From assembly GCF_008932245.1 (NCBI RefSeq), contig NZ_CP034909.1, positions 2,488,501 to 2,552,500 of the forward strand: DNA of 64,000 bases, written 5' to 3'. The notes under the pieces are model-generated. The model was not told the origin of the DNA, ran no database searches, and worked only from the letters and a program-made list of their open reading frames with translations. A program made the translations under genes and the position numbers. This document shows positions 8,451-17,856 of the stretch, piece after piece. Positions within the stretch are counted from its first letter, which is position 1. Each line of letters begins with the position of its first letter. The DNA is from Sinorhizobium alkalisoli (GTDB lineage Bacteria; Pseudomonadota; Alphaproteobacteria; Rhizobiales; Rhizobiaceae).

Positions 8451-9327
8451 CTATAGCTTCGTCCGCGACAAACTCCTCCCCATCTCCACCGTCGTCCTGA
8501 TTCTGATCGCCGTCTGGTATGTCGCCGCCGTGTTCCTGAACGCACCCTTCGAGCGCGACACCGCGGCGCGCGGCGGCACCGAGATCGCCCTGTCCGATCT
8601 CGTCCGAAACACGATGTTCCAGGAGCGGCCGGTCCTGCCGGGGCCGCACCAGGTCGTGGCCGAGATCTGGGATACGACCGTCAACAAGGCGATCACGTCG
8701 AAGCGCAGCCTCGTCTATCACGCCTGGATCACGCTCTCGGCCACCTTGCTCGGCTTCGGAATCGGCGCGGCGCTCGGCATTCTTCTCGCCGTCGGCATCG
8801 TCCACAACCGGGCGATGGAACGCTCGCTAATGCCCTGGGTGATCGCCAGCCAGACGATCCCCATCCTGGCGATCGCGCCGATGATCATCGTCGTGCTCAA
8901 TGCGATCGGCATCGCCGGCCTGCTGCCGAAGGCGCTGATTTCCACCTATCTCTCGTTCTTCCCGGTGGTCGTCGGCATGGTCAAGGGGCTGCGCAGCCCG
9001 GAAACGATCCAGCTCGATCTCATGCATACCTATAACGCATCGCCGGCCCAGACCTTCTGGAAGCTGCGCTGGCCCTCCTCGATGCCCTTCCTCTTCACCT
9101 CGCTCAAGGTCGCGGTCGCCATCTCGCTCGTCGGCGCCATTGTCGGCGAACTTCCGACGGGCGCGGTGGCTGGGCTGGGTGCCCGCCTGCTTGCCGGTTC
9201 CTATTACGGCCAAACGGTGCAGATCTGGGCGGCTCTGTTCATGGCGGCAGCGCTCGCGGCCGTCCTCGTCATGATCGTCGGCTTGGCGCACTCGGCGGTG
9301 CTGAGACGCATGGGAGCCAAGCCATGA
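8443..9327 (+). CDS. ABC importer permease 1 (BPD type, NitT/TauT family)
   Basis: Integral inner-membrane protein of 294 residues, with an N-terminal helix (VVLILIAVWYVAAVFL), a roughly 70-residue loop and about five further helices. The cytoplasmic EAA-type loop that contacts the ATPase is seen around DLMHTYNASPAQTFWKLRWP. The start at 8443 follows GGGAGGGAAG and overlaps the GNAT stop. With the permease that overlaps it by four bases downstream it should form the membrane channel of the importer. Confidence 0.9.
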   Translation: MRDYSFVRDKLLPISTVVLILIAVWYVAAVFLNAPFERDTAARGGTEIALSDLVRNTMFQERPVLPGPHQVVAEIWDTTVNKAITSKRSLVYHAWITLSATLLGFGIGAALGILLAVGIVHNRAMERSLMPWVIASQTIPILAIAPMIIVVLNAIGIAGLLPKALISTYLSFFPVVVGMVKGLRSPETIQLDLMHTYNASPAQTFWKLRWPSSMPFLFTSLKVAVAISLVGAIVGELPTGAVAGLGARLLAGSYYGQTVQIWAALFMAAALAAVLVMIVGLAHSAVLRRMGAKP

Positions 9328-10193
9328 ATACGACCCCTCTCGCCGGCGCGATTGCCTTCTGGCTTGTCGCCTGGGCCGTCAACGAATGGCTGGTCCGGCA
9401 GCATTTCGCGAACCGCACGGTTGGCAACCTTGCACGCTTTGCGGTACCGTTCCTGTTTGGCATCACCATCCTCGTCCTCTGGGAGGGCATCGTCCGTGGC
9501 TTCGGCATCCCGTCGGTCCTGTTGCCGGCGCCGTCGATGATCTGGCAGAGGCTGGTAAACTCCATACCTACGCTCTCGGCCGATTTCCGGCAGACCTTCC
9601 TGAAATCGGTGCTGACAGGCTACGGGCTCGGCTGCGGCCTCGGCTTTCTGGCGGCGATCCTGATCGACCGCTCGCCCTTCCTGCAGAAGGGCCTGCTGCC
9701 GCTCGGCAATTTCGTCTCCGCCCTGCCCGTCATCGGCGTCGCGCCGATCATGGTGATGTGGTTCGGCTTCGACTGGCAGTCGAAGGTCGCGGTCGTCGTG
9801 ATCATGACCTTCTTCCCGATGCTGGTGAACACCGTTTCGGGACTTGCCGCCGCGAGCCATATGGAGCGCGACCTGATGCGCACCTATGCGGCCAGCTGGT
9901 GGCAGACGCTTATCAAATTACGGCTGCCGGCCGCTTGGCCCTTCATTTTCAACGCACTCAAGATCAACTCCACCCTGGCGCTGATCGGCGCCATCGTGGC
10001 CGAGTTCTTCGGGACGCCCATCGTCGGCATGGGCTTCCGTATCTCCACGGAAGTGGGCCGCATGAACGTCGACATGGTTTGGGCCGAAATCGCCGTCGCG
10101 GCGGTGGCTGGCTCCGCCTTCTACGGGACGGTTGCGCTGATCGAACGGGCCGTCACGTTCTGGCATCCGTCCATCCGCAGTGGCCGGGGCTAG
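9324..10193 (+). CDS. ABC importer permease 2 (BPD type, NitT/TauT family)
   Basis: Membrane protein of 289 residues homologous in layout to the preceding permease: N-terminal helices, then a core of about six, with the ATPase-contact loop at DLMRTYAASWWQTLIKLRLP. It starts in an ATGA overlap with the upstream gene. Two different permeases suggest a heterodimeric channel, as in ThiX/RibX-like systems that have duplicated. Confidence 0.9.
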   Translation: MNTTPLAGAIAFWLVAWAVNEWLVRQHFANRTVGNLARFAVPFLFGITILVLWEGIVRGFGIPSVLLPAPSMIWQRLVNSIPTLSADFRQTFLKSVLTGYGLGCGLGFLAAILIDRSPFLQKGLLPLGNFVSALPVIGVAPIMVMWFGFDWQSKVAVVVIMTFFPMLVNTVSGLAAASHMERDLMRTYAASWWQTLIKLRLPAAWPFIFNALKINSTLALIGAIVAEFFGTPIVGMGFRISTEVGRMNVDMVWAEIAVAAVAGSAFYGTVALIERAVTFWHPSIRSGRG

Positions 10194-10332
10194 ATCACCA
10201 TGAATTGGGGTCGACTGTCCCAAATCAAAGACGTGGTCGACACTGACGATCTGGAGCAGGATGCGGGCGGAAACCCCGCTGATATTTCCTCATCCCGCTC
10301 TGACGATGAAGCAACGATAAGAGGGAACTGAC

Positions 10333-11325
10333 ATGAAAAAAAGACTTGCATCTCTGCTGACAGCCGGCGTCCTTTCGCTCGCTGCATTCCACGCTAATGC
10401 CGCCGACAAGGTCACCCTGCAATTGAAATGGGTGACCCAGGCCCAGTTTGCGGGCTACTATGTCGCCAAGGAGAAGGGTTTCTACGAGGAGGAGGGTCTC
10501 GACGTCGAGATCAAGCCCGGCGGTCCGGACATCGCTCCGGCGCAGGTGATCGCCGGCGGGGGCGCCGACGTCATCGTCGACTGGATGCCCTCCGCGCTTG
10601 CCTCGCGCGAAAAGGGCGTACCGCTCGTCAACATCGCCCAACCCTTCAAGAAGTCCGGCATGATGCTGACCTGTCTCAAGGAGACCGGCGTGCAGAAACC
10701 GGAAGACTTCAAGGGCAAGACGCTCGGCGTCTGGTTCTTCGGCAACGAGTATCCCTTCCTCTCTTGGATGGCGCACCTGAAGATCCCGACCGACGGTGGG
10801 CCGGACGGCGTAACGGTGCTGAAGCAGGGCTTCAATGTTGATCCGCTCATCCAGAAACAGGCGGCCTGCATCTCGACAATGACCTACAACGAGTATTGGC
10901 AGGTAATCGACGCCGGCATCAAGCCCGAGGATCTCGTCACCTTCAAATACGAGGACCAGGGTGTCGCCACGCTCGAAGACGGTCTCTATGTGCTCGAGGA
11001 CAAGCTCAAGGATCCGGCCTTCAAGGAGAAGATGGTGAAGTTTGTCCGCGCCTCGATGAAGGGGTGGAAATATGCCGAGGAAAATCCGGATGAAGCGGCC
11101 GAGATCGTGCTCGAGAACGACTCGACCGGCGCCCAGACGGAAAAGCACCAGAAGCGCATGATGGGCGAAATCGCCAAGCTGACCGCGGGCTCGAACGGCG
11201 CCCTCGACGAGGCCGACTACAAGCGCACCGTGGAATCCCTGCTTGCGGGCGGCTCCGATCCGGTCATCTCGAAGGAGCCGGAAGGCGCCTGGACGCATGA
11301 GATCACCGACGAAGCCCTGAACTAA
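10333..11325 (+). CDS. ABC importer periplasmic binding protein (NMT1/THI5-like)
   Basis: Secreted binding protein of 330 residues. It has a Sec signal peptide (MKKRLASLLTAGVLSLAAF, cleaved after HANA), followed by the NMT1/THI5 motif LQLKWVTQAQFAGYYVAKEK. ThiY and related proteins of this family bind pyrimidine moieties. The position at the end of an importer operon, next to the RutR and dihydropyrimidinase genes, points to a pyrimidine ligand. A ribosome site (GAGGGAAC) precedes the ATG and a strong hairpin terminator follows the gene. The exact ligand is not shown by the sequence. Confidence 0.92.
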   Translation: MKKRLASLLTAGVLSLAAFHANAADKVTLQLKWVTQAQFAGYYVAKEKGFYEEEGLDVEIKPGGPDIAPAQVIAGGGADVIVDWMPSALASREKGVPLVNIAQPFKKSGMMLTCLKETGVQKPEDFKGKTLGVWFFGNEYPFLSWMAHLKIPTDGGPDGVTVLKQGFNVDPLIQKQAACISTMTYNEYWQVIDAGIKPEDLVTFKYEDQGVATLEDGLYVLEDKLKDPAFKEKMVKFVRASMKGWKYAEENPDEAAEIVLENDSTGAQTEKHQKRMMGEIAKLTAGSNGALDEADYKRTVESLLAGGSDPVISKEPEGAWTHEITDEALN

Positions 11326-11344
11326 ACAGTCCTGTCGAATACGG

Positions 11345-11374
11345 GAAAGCGAGCGGCGGCTGCCGCTCGCTTTC
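11345..11374 (+). terminator. Rho-independent terminator of the ABC importer operon
   Basis: Perfect 13-bp stem (11345-11357 with 11362-11374) and a four-base loop, starting 20 bases after the binding-protein stop codon, followed by a pyrimidine-rich run. Confidence 0.85.
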
Positions 11375-11847
11375 TTCCTGCCCTGCCTCGGTTGCCAAAC
11401 CTACATCATAAGTTGTATCGATATAGCCTTGGAGTGGCGGACGGTCAAAAATATTGAGGCACCATCGCTTCGCCAGCCCTTGCAAGCGTTTGCTACGAAG
11501 ATTACATAGGCCGCAACGTTTGGTTGGAAGGTGGCGCAGGGGGAGCCGTTTATTCTCTCTTCCTGTCCTGTGGGGGAAATTTATCCCTGACGCTTGGTTT
11601 CGTTCGATGCGGAAGCCGATCCGACGACAACCACGCGGCAGTTCGAAGTGTCACCGTATCCTGTGCGGGTTTGAAAACGCAGTTAAAATAGCGGGCCGTT
11701 TCTGTTTGACCGGATCGGTCGGAAGGAATTCGATGCCGCGGCCGCGACCGGCAATCGGGCGGCATAGCCGGCAAAGCCGCGAGTACAGATAAGCGCCTCG
11801 TCTTTCGATTGGCGAGCGGGCATGACTTTCTTTGGGACGACAGGCCG
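11375..11847. other. Intergenic region upstream of the RND pump genes, no gene seen
   Basis: About 470 bases with no credible reading frame on either strand. It holds the presumed promoter of the RND operon. A short dyad GACCG-GAT-CGGTC (11708-11720) could be an operator, but no regulator gene is adjacent, and dyads this short are common by chance. Confidence 0.5.
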
Positions 11848-13029
11848 ATGGTTCAGATATTTCTTCCTTTTCTCGGCGCCTTCGCAGCGATTGCACTCGG
11901 CTTTTCCGCAGCCTCGGCCGAGGAACCGGCACCGCAGCAGGAACAGCTATTGCCGTCGATCGTCGTTACCGAAGCCACGGAGCGATCGATCAGGGATCGT
12001 GTCCTCGCAACCGGTTCGATCGAGGCGGTCGAGGAGACCTATGTTTCCCCGCTGGTGGACGGGCTTTCCATTCGGTCGCTGAACGTCGACGTCGGCGACC
12101 GGGTCGAAAAAGGTAGCACGCTCGTCGTTCTCAACGACGATGCGCTGCTCCTGCAGAAAAGCGAACTCCAAGCCAATTTGGCCAAGGCGGCGGCCGCGCT
12201 TGCCCAATATCGTGCTCAGCTCGCCGAAACGACGGCCAATGCGGAAGAGGCGACGCGCGTTGCCGATCGCGCCGAGCAGCTTTCGGCAAACGGCACCGTC
12301 TCGACCGCGGAGGCCGACCGGCTGAAGGCGCTCGCCGCAGCCGCGCGCGCCCGCGTCCGCTCTGCCGAGCAATCCGTAGGTGTTGCGGCCGCCGATATCA
12401 AGGTCGTTCAGGCGCAGATCGACGATGTGAACCTGCGTCTTGCCCGCACGGAAGTAAAGGCGCCGGTCAGCGGTGTGATCTCCGCCAAGAATGCCAAGAT
12501 CGGTGCGATTGCCAGCGGCACCGGCGCGCCGCTTTTCGCGATCATCCGTGACGGCGCCATCGAGATGAAGGCGGACGTTACCGAGGCCGACATTCTCAAG
12601 CTTGCCATCGGCCAGGCTGCAACAATGAAGCTTGCCGGGGGCAGCACGACGATTGACGGCAAGATCCGACTGATCGCGCCGACGGTTGATCCGGTGACGC
12701 GGCTCGGCACCGTGCACATCACCCTCGCCGATGCGACAGAGGCACGTGCAGGCATGTATGCCAGCGCCGTCATTACCGTCGCGCAGAAACAGGCGGTGGT
12801 TTTGCCGCAAACGGCGGTCACCGCGGAGAACGGCAAATCGATCGTCCGCAAGGTCGAGGACGGCGTCGTGCACTTGGTCCCGGTGACGACCGGCATTCAG
12901 GACGGGCAGTTCGTCGAGATTGTTTCCGGACTCGAGGCGGGCGAACAAGCGGTGGCAAAGGCCGGCGCCTATGTGCGCGACGGCGACCGCATCAATCCGG
13001 TCAAACCGGCGCAGCCGATAACCAATTGA
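11848..13029 (+). CDS. RND efflux pump periplasmic adaptor (membrane fusion protein)
   Basis: HlyD/AcrA-family adaptor of 393 residues from the ATG at 11848. An N-terminal signal peptide (FLPFLGAFAAIALGFSAASA) is followed by a biotinyl-lipoyl-like half motif (SPLVDGLSIRSLNVDVGDRV), a long alpha-helical hairpin (about residues 100-190, Ala/Glu-rich), the second lipoyl half (LARTEVKAPVSGVISAKNAK) and beta-barrel/membrane-proximal domains. A TTG start at 11809 would add 13 residues before the signal peptide and is less likely. It ends 15 bases before the RND transporter gene. No outer-membrane factor gene is nearby, so a TolC-like protein encoded elsewhere must be used. Confidence 0.93.
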   Translation: MVQIFLPFLGAFAAIALGFSAASAEEPAPQQEQLLPSIVVTEATERSIRDRVLATGSIEAVEETYVSPLVDGLSIRSLNVDVGDRVEKGSTLVVLNDDALLLQKSELQANLAKAAAALAQYRAQLAETTANAEEATRVADRAEQLSANGTVSTAEADRLKALAAAARARVRSAEQSVGVAAADIKVVQAQIDDVNLRLARTEVKAPVSGVISAKNAKIGAIASGTGAPLFAIIRDGAIEMKADVTEADILKLAIGQAATMKLAGGSTTIDGKIRLIAPTVDPVTRLGTVHITLADATEARAGMYASAVITVAQKQAVVLPQTAVTAENGKSIVRKVEDGVVHLVPVTTGIQDGQFVEIVSGLEAGEQAVAKAGAYVRDGDRINPVKPAQPITN

Positions 13030-13044
13030 CGGGAAACCGAGACC

Positions 13045-16000
13045 ATGAACTTCTCCGCCTGGTCCATTCGTAATCCGGTCGCGCCGATCCTGGCCTTTTT
13101 CGTGCTCGTCGTGCTCGGCTGGCAGTCCTTCAATTCGCTGCCGATCACCCGTTTCCCGAACATCGACGTGCCGATCGTCTCGGTCGCGGTGACCCAGAGC
13201 GGTGCGGCGCCAGCCGAACTCGAAACCCAGGTCACCAAAGAGATCGAGGACGCGGTCGCCGGCATTTCGGGCGTCGACCATATTCAATCGACCATTACCG
13301 ATGGCACCTCCACCACCGCCGTGATCTTCCGCATGGAAGTGCCGACAACCCAAGCGGTTCAGGACGTCAAGGACGCGATTGACCGCATCCGTGGCGATCT
13401 GCCGACGACGATCGACGAGCCGATCGTCTCGAAGGTTGACGTCGAAGGTCAGGCGATCCAGACCTTTTCCGTCTCCTCGCCGGGCATGACGCTCGAAGAG
13501 CTCTCCTGGTTCGTCGACGACACGATCAAGCGCGAGATCCAGGGCAAGAGCGGCATCGGCCGCGTCGACCGCTATGGCGGCTCCGACCGCGAAGTCCGAA
13601 TCGAACTCGACGAGGACCGGCTGAATTCCTTCGGCATCAGTGCCGCCGACGTCAACGGTCAGCTCCGCCGCATGAACCTCGATCTCGGTTCCGGCCGGGG
13701 TCAGGTCGGCGGCAGCGAACAGGCGATCCGCACGCTCGGCGATACGCGCGACGTGGCAGGCCTCGCCAACACGATGATCTCGCTGCCGAACGGCCGCTTC
13801 GTCCGCCTCTCGGAACTCGGCACCGTGACCGACACCTATGAGGAACAGAAGTCCTTCTCGCGCTTCAACGGGCATCCCGGCGTTACCTTCGCGGTCTTCC
13901 GTGCCAAGGGTGCGAGCGAGGTGACGGTGGCCGAAACGGTCGCCGAGACGCTGGAGGGGATCCGGGCCAAACATCCGGACGTCACGATCGAGATGGTCGA
14001 TGACTCGGTCTATTTCACCTATGGCAATTACGAGGCGGCCATCCACACGCTGATAGAAGGTGCGCTGCTTGCCGTCATCGTCGTCATGCTGTTCCTGCGC
14101 AATTGGCGGGCTACCCTGATCGCCGCGGTCGCGCTGCCGCTTTCGGCCATTCCCACCTTCTGGGTCATGGAACTCCTGGGCTTCTCGCTGAACCTCGTGA
14201 GCTTCCTCGCCATGACGCTTGCGACGGGCATCCTTGTCGACGACGCCATCGTCGAGATCGAGAACATCGAGCGGCACATTCAGATGGGCAAGTCGCCCTA
14301 TCGCGCTGCGATCGAGGCGGCGGACGAGATCGGCCTTGCGGTCATCGCCACGACTTTCACCATCATCGCCGTCTTCGTACCCGTCTCCTTCATGCCGGGC
14401 ATTCCGGGGCAATATTTCATCCAGTTCGGCCTGACTGTCGCCGTCGCCGTTTTTTTCTCGCTTCTGGTCGCACGCCTGATCACGCCGGTAATGGCGGCCT
14501 ATCTGATGAAGCCCACGGACGTGGGCGGCCACTACGGCGACGACGGCTTCATAATGCGCCAGTACACGCGCCTCGTGCAATTCACCACGAAGGCCTGGTA
14601 CACGCGCTATTCGACGCTTCTTGCCGCGATCGTCCTCTCGGTCGGCTCGGTGGTCGCCCTCATCCTCTTCGTCCCCGGCAGCTTCCTGCCGCCGGAGGAC
14701 AACTCGCGCGTCAGCCTGTCGATCGAACTGCCGCCGGACGCGATGCTCGAGGACACGGATCGGACGACCACCGAGATCTACAACCGGATCAAGGATATCG
14801 ACGGCGTCGAAGACGTCTTCGTGCTTGGCGGCGCCTCTCCGAAGGGCGATCTCGAGCTCAGGCGCGCGGCCGTGACCATACTTCTCGGGAAACTCGACCA
14901 TTCACTGGTCAACAGGATCGTCAATGACGTGATCGGCGGCATGCCGTTGATCGGCGAATATCTGCCGAAGCTACCGCCGGCCGGCCGCACCAAGCCGCAA
15001 TCTCAGATCGAAAAGGAAATCTTCACACGGCTGCAGTCGATCCCGGACGTCCGCGTCATCAAGCTTAACGACCGCGGTGAGCGCGATCTCTCGTTCAACT
15101 TGCTCTCCAACGACGAGGCCGATCTGGACAAGGCGGTCGCGACTCTCGAAGCAAAGCTCCGTAGCGACCCGCTGCTTGCCAATGTGAGTCCGGACGGCGC
15201 TCTGCCGCGGCCGGAACTGCAAATCCGTCCGCGCGACGAGCAGATGTCCCGTCTCGGCATCACTACGGCGCAGATTTCGGAGGTGATCCGCGTAGCCACG
15301 ATCGGCGACGTCGACGCGCAGCTGACGAAGATCGCGCTTGATGGGCGCCTCATCCCGGTCCGGGTGCAGCTCGATCGCGATTTCCGCAGTGACCTGGCAG
15401 CGATCCGCAATCTCAAGGTTCAGACCGCCTCCGGCGCCATGGTTCCGCTGTCGAGCGTCGCGGATATCAACTACTCTGAGGGCCCGAGCTCGATCAAGCG
15501 TTACGACCGCTATCGGGTTGTCGCGCTCGGCGCGGACCTGCCGGCCGGCGTCGCGCTCGACACCGCATCGGCCCGCTTCAAGCAGATCGCCGCCGAGGCT
15601 GAGCTCCCCTCCACCGTCCAATTCCTGGAGAGCGGCGATGCCGAGGTTCAGGCGGAGATGCAGCAGAGCTTCGGCAATGCAATGCTGCTCGGCCTGATGA
15701 TGGTGCTTGTCGTGCTCATCCTGCTGTTCAAGGACGTGATCCAACCCTTCACCATTCTGTTCTCGCTGCCGCTCGCCATCGGCGGCGTGGCGGCAAGCCT
15801 GATCCTGACGCAGAATGCGCTGTCCATGCCTGTTCTGATCGGCATATTGATGCTGATGGGTATCGTCACCAAGAATGCGATCCTGCTCGTCGATTTTGGC
15901 ATCGAGATGATGCACCACGGCATGGACCGGACGCTGTCGATGGTCGAGGCCGGCCGCAAGCGCGCCCGCCCGATCGTCATGACCTCGATCGCCATGTCCG

Positions 16001-16356
16001 CGGGCATGCTGCCTTCGGCGCTCGGCGTTGGCGAAGGCGGTTCCTTCCGCGCGCCGATGGCAATTGCGGTGATCGGCGGCATCATCGTGTCGACGGTCTT
16101 GAGCCTCGTCGTCGTCCCCTCGTTCTTCCTGATCATGGACGACCTGTCGCGGCTGCTCGCCTGGATCTTCGGCCGCTTCGTCGGCAAGAAGGACGAGGAA
16201 GTCCTGCCTCTCGACCGCGAGGCCCTGAGCAAGCTCGCCGCCGAGCAGGGCAGCACGATCGAAAGCCTGGACGAGCGCGTCAATGCGCTGGAGGCGGAAC
16301 GGCGCGGCAAATCCGACCGCAAGGTCATCAGCCATCCGGCCCTTGCAGCCGAATAG
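13045..16356 (+). CDS. RND family inner-membrane efflux transporter
   Basis: AcrB/MexB-like proton antiporter of 1103 residues. It opens with the typical first helix (FSAWSIRNPVAPILAFFVLV) and shows two large periplasmic loops and twelve predicted helices. The proton-relay residues are present: Asp399-Asp400 in GILVDDAIVEIEN and Lys943 in GIVTKNAILLVDFG. The 60-residue C-terminal tail is charged and cytoplasmic (EVLPLDREALSKLAAEQ). The substrate cannot be told from sequence; the HAE-1-like class includes drug pumps. It is co-transcribed with the adaptor upstream. A 984-residue open frame on the opposite strand of this region is a shadow. Confidence 0.95.
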   Translation: MNFSAWSIRNPVAPILAFFVLVVLGWQSFNSLPITRFPNIDVPIVSVAVTQSGAAPAELETQVTKEIEDAVAGISGVDHIQSTITDGTSTTAVIFRMEVPTTQAVQDVKDAIDRIRGDLPTTIDEPIVSKVDVEGQAIQTFSVSSPGMTLEELSWFVDDTIKREIQGKSGIGRVDRYGGSDREVRIELDEDRLNSFGISAADVNGQLRRMNLDLGSGRGQVGGSEQAIRTLGDTRDVAGLANTMISLPNGRFVRLSELGTVTDTYEEQKSFSRFNGHPGVTFAVFRAKGASEVTVAETVAETLEGIRAKHPDVTIEMVDDSVYFTYGNYEAAIHTLIEGALLAVIVVMLFLRNWRATLIAAVALPLSAIPTFWVMELLGFSLNLVSFLAMTLATGILVDDAIVEIENIERHIQMGKSPYRAAIEAADEIGLAVIATTFTIIAVFVPVSFMPGIPGQYFIQFGLTVAVAVFFSLLVARLITPVMAAYLMKPTDVGGHYGDDGFIMRQYTRLVQFTTKAWYTRYSTLLAAIVLSVGSVVALILFVPGSFLPPEDNSRVSLSIELPPDAMLEDTDRTTTEIYNRIKDIDGVEDVFVLGGASPKGDLELRRAAVTILLGKLDHSLVNRIVNDVIGGMPLIGEYLPKLPPAGRTKPQSQIEKEIFTRLQSIPDVRVIKLNDRGERDLSFNLLSNDEADLDKAVATLEAKLRSDPLLANVSPDGALPRPELQIRPRDEQMSRLGITTAQISEVIRVATIGDVDAQLTKIALDGRLIPVRVQLDRDFRSDLAAIRNLKVQTASGAMVPLSSVADINYSEGPSSIKRYDRYRVVALGADLPAGVALDTASARFKQIAAEAELPSTVQFLESGDAEVQAEMQQSFGNAMLLGLMMVLVVLILLFKDVIQPFTILFSLPLAIGGVAASLILTQNALSMPVLIGILMLMGIVTKNAILLVDFGIEMMHHGMDRTLSMVEAGRKRARPIVMTSIAMSAGMLPSALGVGEGGSFRAPMAIAVIGGIIVSTVLSLVVVPSFFLIMDDLSRLLAWIFGRFVGKKDEEVLPLDREALSKLAAEQGSTIESLDERVNALEAERRGKSDRKVISHPALAAE

Positions 16357-16375
16357 TCCTTAAGACGTGTGCACG

Positions 16376-16403
16376 CCTGCGCGTCTGACAAGACGCGCAG
16401 CGC
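16376..16403. repeat. Partial rhizobial intergenic mosaic element
   Basis: Core hairpin of the repeat family described at 35697-35798: a perfect 9-bp stem tgcgcgtct/agacgcgca around the loop gaca, followed by cgct. It lies just after the RND transporter gene and may also help stop transcription. Confidence 0.7.
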
Positions 16404-16431
16404 TAGGACGCGGATTCATTCGCGAAGTTGT

Positions 16432-16445
16432 TTGATCAAGGTCAA
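16432..16445 (+). promoter_or_regulatory. FixK/FNR-type binding site
   Basis: TTGATCAAGGTCAA fits the FNR/FixK consensus TTGAT-N4-ATCAA with one mismatch. It lies 57 bases upstream of the start of a Crp/Fnr-family gene, which suggests control by FixK/FnrN or by its own product. Confidence 0.7.
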
Positions 16446-16502
16446 TTTCCGGCGCGGCCCGAACCGCTAGTTTCGTCCCTGGCTTTTTTGGGAACGAGCG
16501 GT

Positions 16503-17183
16503 ATGAAGACATTGCGATTGACCTCGGGCGACAGGGCCATTCTCCTCCACTCGCGCTTTTTCTCGCGGCTGGCACGGGCGACGGTGGAAGCAATTCTCGC
16601 GGACACGACAGTCTCCACACATGAGGAGCACGACGTGCTGTTTCGCGAGCAGGAGCGGATCGACGAGGTATTCTTCGTACTCTCCGGTCTCGTGCGTCTC
16701 TACCGCCTCGGCAAGGACGGCCGCGAGGCGGATGTCGCCGTCTTCCAGCGAGGCGATATGTTCGGCGTCAACGCCATGTTCCTGAACCACCGCGCGACGG
16801 CGAATGCGCAGGCCGCCGAGCCATCGATCGTGGCGCGCGTCGAGAGCCGCCGGCTCAGTCAGCTCGCGGCCGAAGAAACCGACGTCGCCCAGGCGCTCCT
16901 CGAGGTCGTCTGTCACCATGGCAAGATGACCGAGGATTGCCTCGCGGATGACCGGCTGCTGACGGCGCCGCAGCGGGTTGCCAATTATATCCTCAGCCAT
17001 TGCCCGAACGGCTCTGAGACCTTCTCCTTCCGGCTGCCGTTTCAGAAGAACGTGCTCGCCGGCAAGCTCGGTCTCGCGCCGGAGGCGCTTTCGCGCGCCT
17101 TCTCGATGCTGCGCCCGTCCGGCGTCGTCGTGAAGGGACGCGTGATCGAAATCCGCAACCGCCAGGCGCTCGAGGAGTTCTGA
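16503..17183 (+). CDS. Crp/Fnr family transcriptional regulator (no Fe-S cysteines)
   Basis: Regulator of 226 residues with a cyclic-nucleotide-binding-like beta roll (about 20-135) and a C-terminal winged HTH (about 160-215). The recognition helix reads LAPEALSRAF, containing the E-x-x-S-R motif used by FNR/FixK-type proteins to read TTGAT half-sites. There is no N-terminal cysteine cluster, so direct oxygen sensing as in FNR is unlikely; Dnr/NnrR-like nitric-oxide or other signals are possible. The start at 16503 is chosen over an upstream non-ATG start because the FNR-like box at 16432 lies in front of it. It is convergent with ureG, with only 12 bases between the stops. Confidence 0.9.
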   Translation: MKTLRLTSGDRAILLHSRFFSRLARATVEAILADTTVSTHEEHDVLFREQERIDEVFFVLSGLVRLYRLGKDGREADVAVFQRGDMFGVNAMFLNHRATANAQAAEPSIVARVESRRLSQLAAEETDVAQALLEVVCHHGKMTEDCLADDRLLTAPQRVANYILSHCPNGSETFSFRLPFQKNVLAGKLGLAPEALSRAFSMLRPSGVVVKGRVIEIRNRQALEEF

Positions 17184-17195
17184 CGCCCAGCCGGC

Positions 17196-17807
17196 TCAAA
17201 GGCCGCCGTTTGCTGTCAGGAATTCGACGATCAGGTCGATCCCCTCCCCCCGTTTCATGTCGGAGAAGACGAAGGGTTTTTGCGCGCGCATTCGCGCCGC
17301 GTCGCGCTCCATCACCTCGAGGTCGGCGCCGACATACGGAGCAAGATCCTTCTTGTTGATCACAAGCAGATCGGACTTCGTGATGCCCGGTCCGCCCTTT
17401 CGCGGGATTTCCTCGCCTTGGCAGACGGAAATCACGTAGATGGTCAAATCCGCCAGATCGGGCGAAAAGGTGGCCGCAAGATTGTCGCCGCCGGATTCGA
17501 TGAAGACGACGTCCAGGTCGGGAATGCGGCGGTTGAGTTCGGCGATCGCCTGCAGATTGATCGAGGCGTCCTCCCGGATTGCCGTATGCGGGCAGCCGCC
17601 GGTTTCGACGCCGACGATCCGCTCGGAAGACAACGCCTGCATGCGCACCAGCGCCTCCGCGTCTTCCTTGGTGTAGATGTCATTGGTGACGACGGCGACG
17701 GAATATTTCTCGCGCATCGCCTTGCAGAGCTTGTCCGTCAGCGCCGTCTTGCCGGACCCGACCGGACCGCCGATCCCGACGCGAAGAGGACCGTTTTTCG
17801 ATGGCAT
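17196..17807 (-). CDS. ureG: Urease accessory GTPase UreG
   Basis: SIMIBI-class GTPase of 203 residues that drives nickel delivery to apo-urease with UreE, UreF and UreD. The P-loop [14 protein letters not shown] is at residues 11-24, followed by the metal-binding CPH motif in [17 protein letters not shown] and the guanine-specificity NKKDL. Last gene of the urease cluster, 48 bases after ureF. Confidence 0.97.
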   Translation of the reverse strand: MPSKNGPLRVGIGGPVGSGKTALTDKLCKAMREKYSVAVVTNDIYTKEDAEALVRMQALSSERIVGVETGGCPHTAIREDASINLQAIAELNRRIPDLDVVFIESGGDNLAATFSPDLADLTIYVISVCQGEEIPRKGGPGITKSDLLVINKKDLAPYVGADLEVMERDAARMRAQKPFVFSDMKRGEGIDLIVEFLTANGGL

Positions 17808-17837
17808 GTCTTATGTCCTTTCCCGTCACCTGTGGGC

Positions 17838-17856
17838 ATGCATGTGGCACATGCAT
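17838..17856. repeat. Perfect inverted repeat between ureF and ureG
   Basis: ATGCATGT-GGC-ACATGCAT, 8-bp arms, spans the end of ureF and the ureF-ureG gap. It may be a weak attenuator or mRNA-processing site; there is no T-run. Confidence 0.35.

Noticed and set aside
11708..11720. Short dyad GACCG-GAT-CGGTC upstream of the RND genes
   Set aside because: Five-base arms are expected by chance in GC-rich DNA and no regulator gene is next to it.
11947..14901. 984-codon open frame on the minus strand across the RND genes
   Set aside because: It is antisense to two well-supported genes; its sequence is rich in Asp/Arg/Gly/His without any domain. Shadow frame of GC-rich codons.
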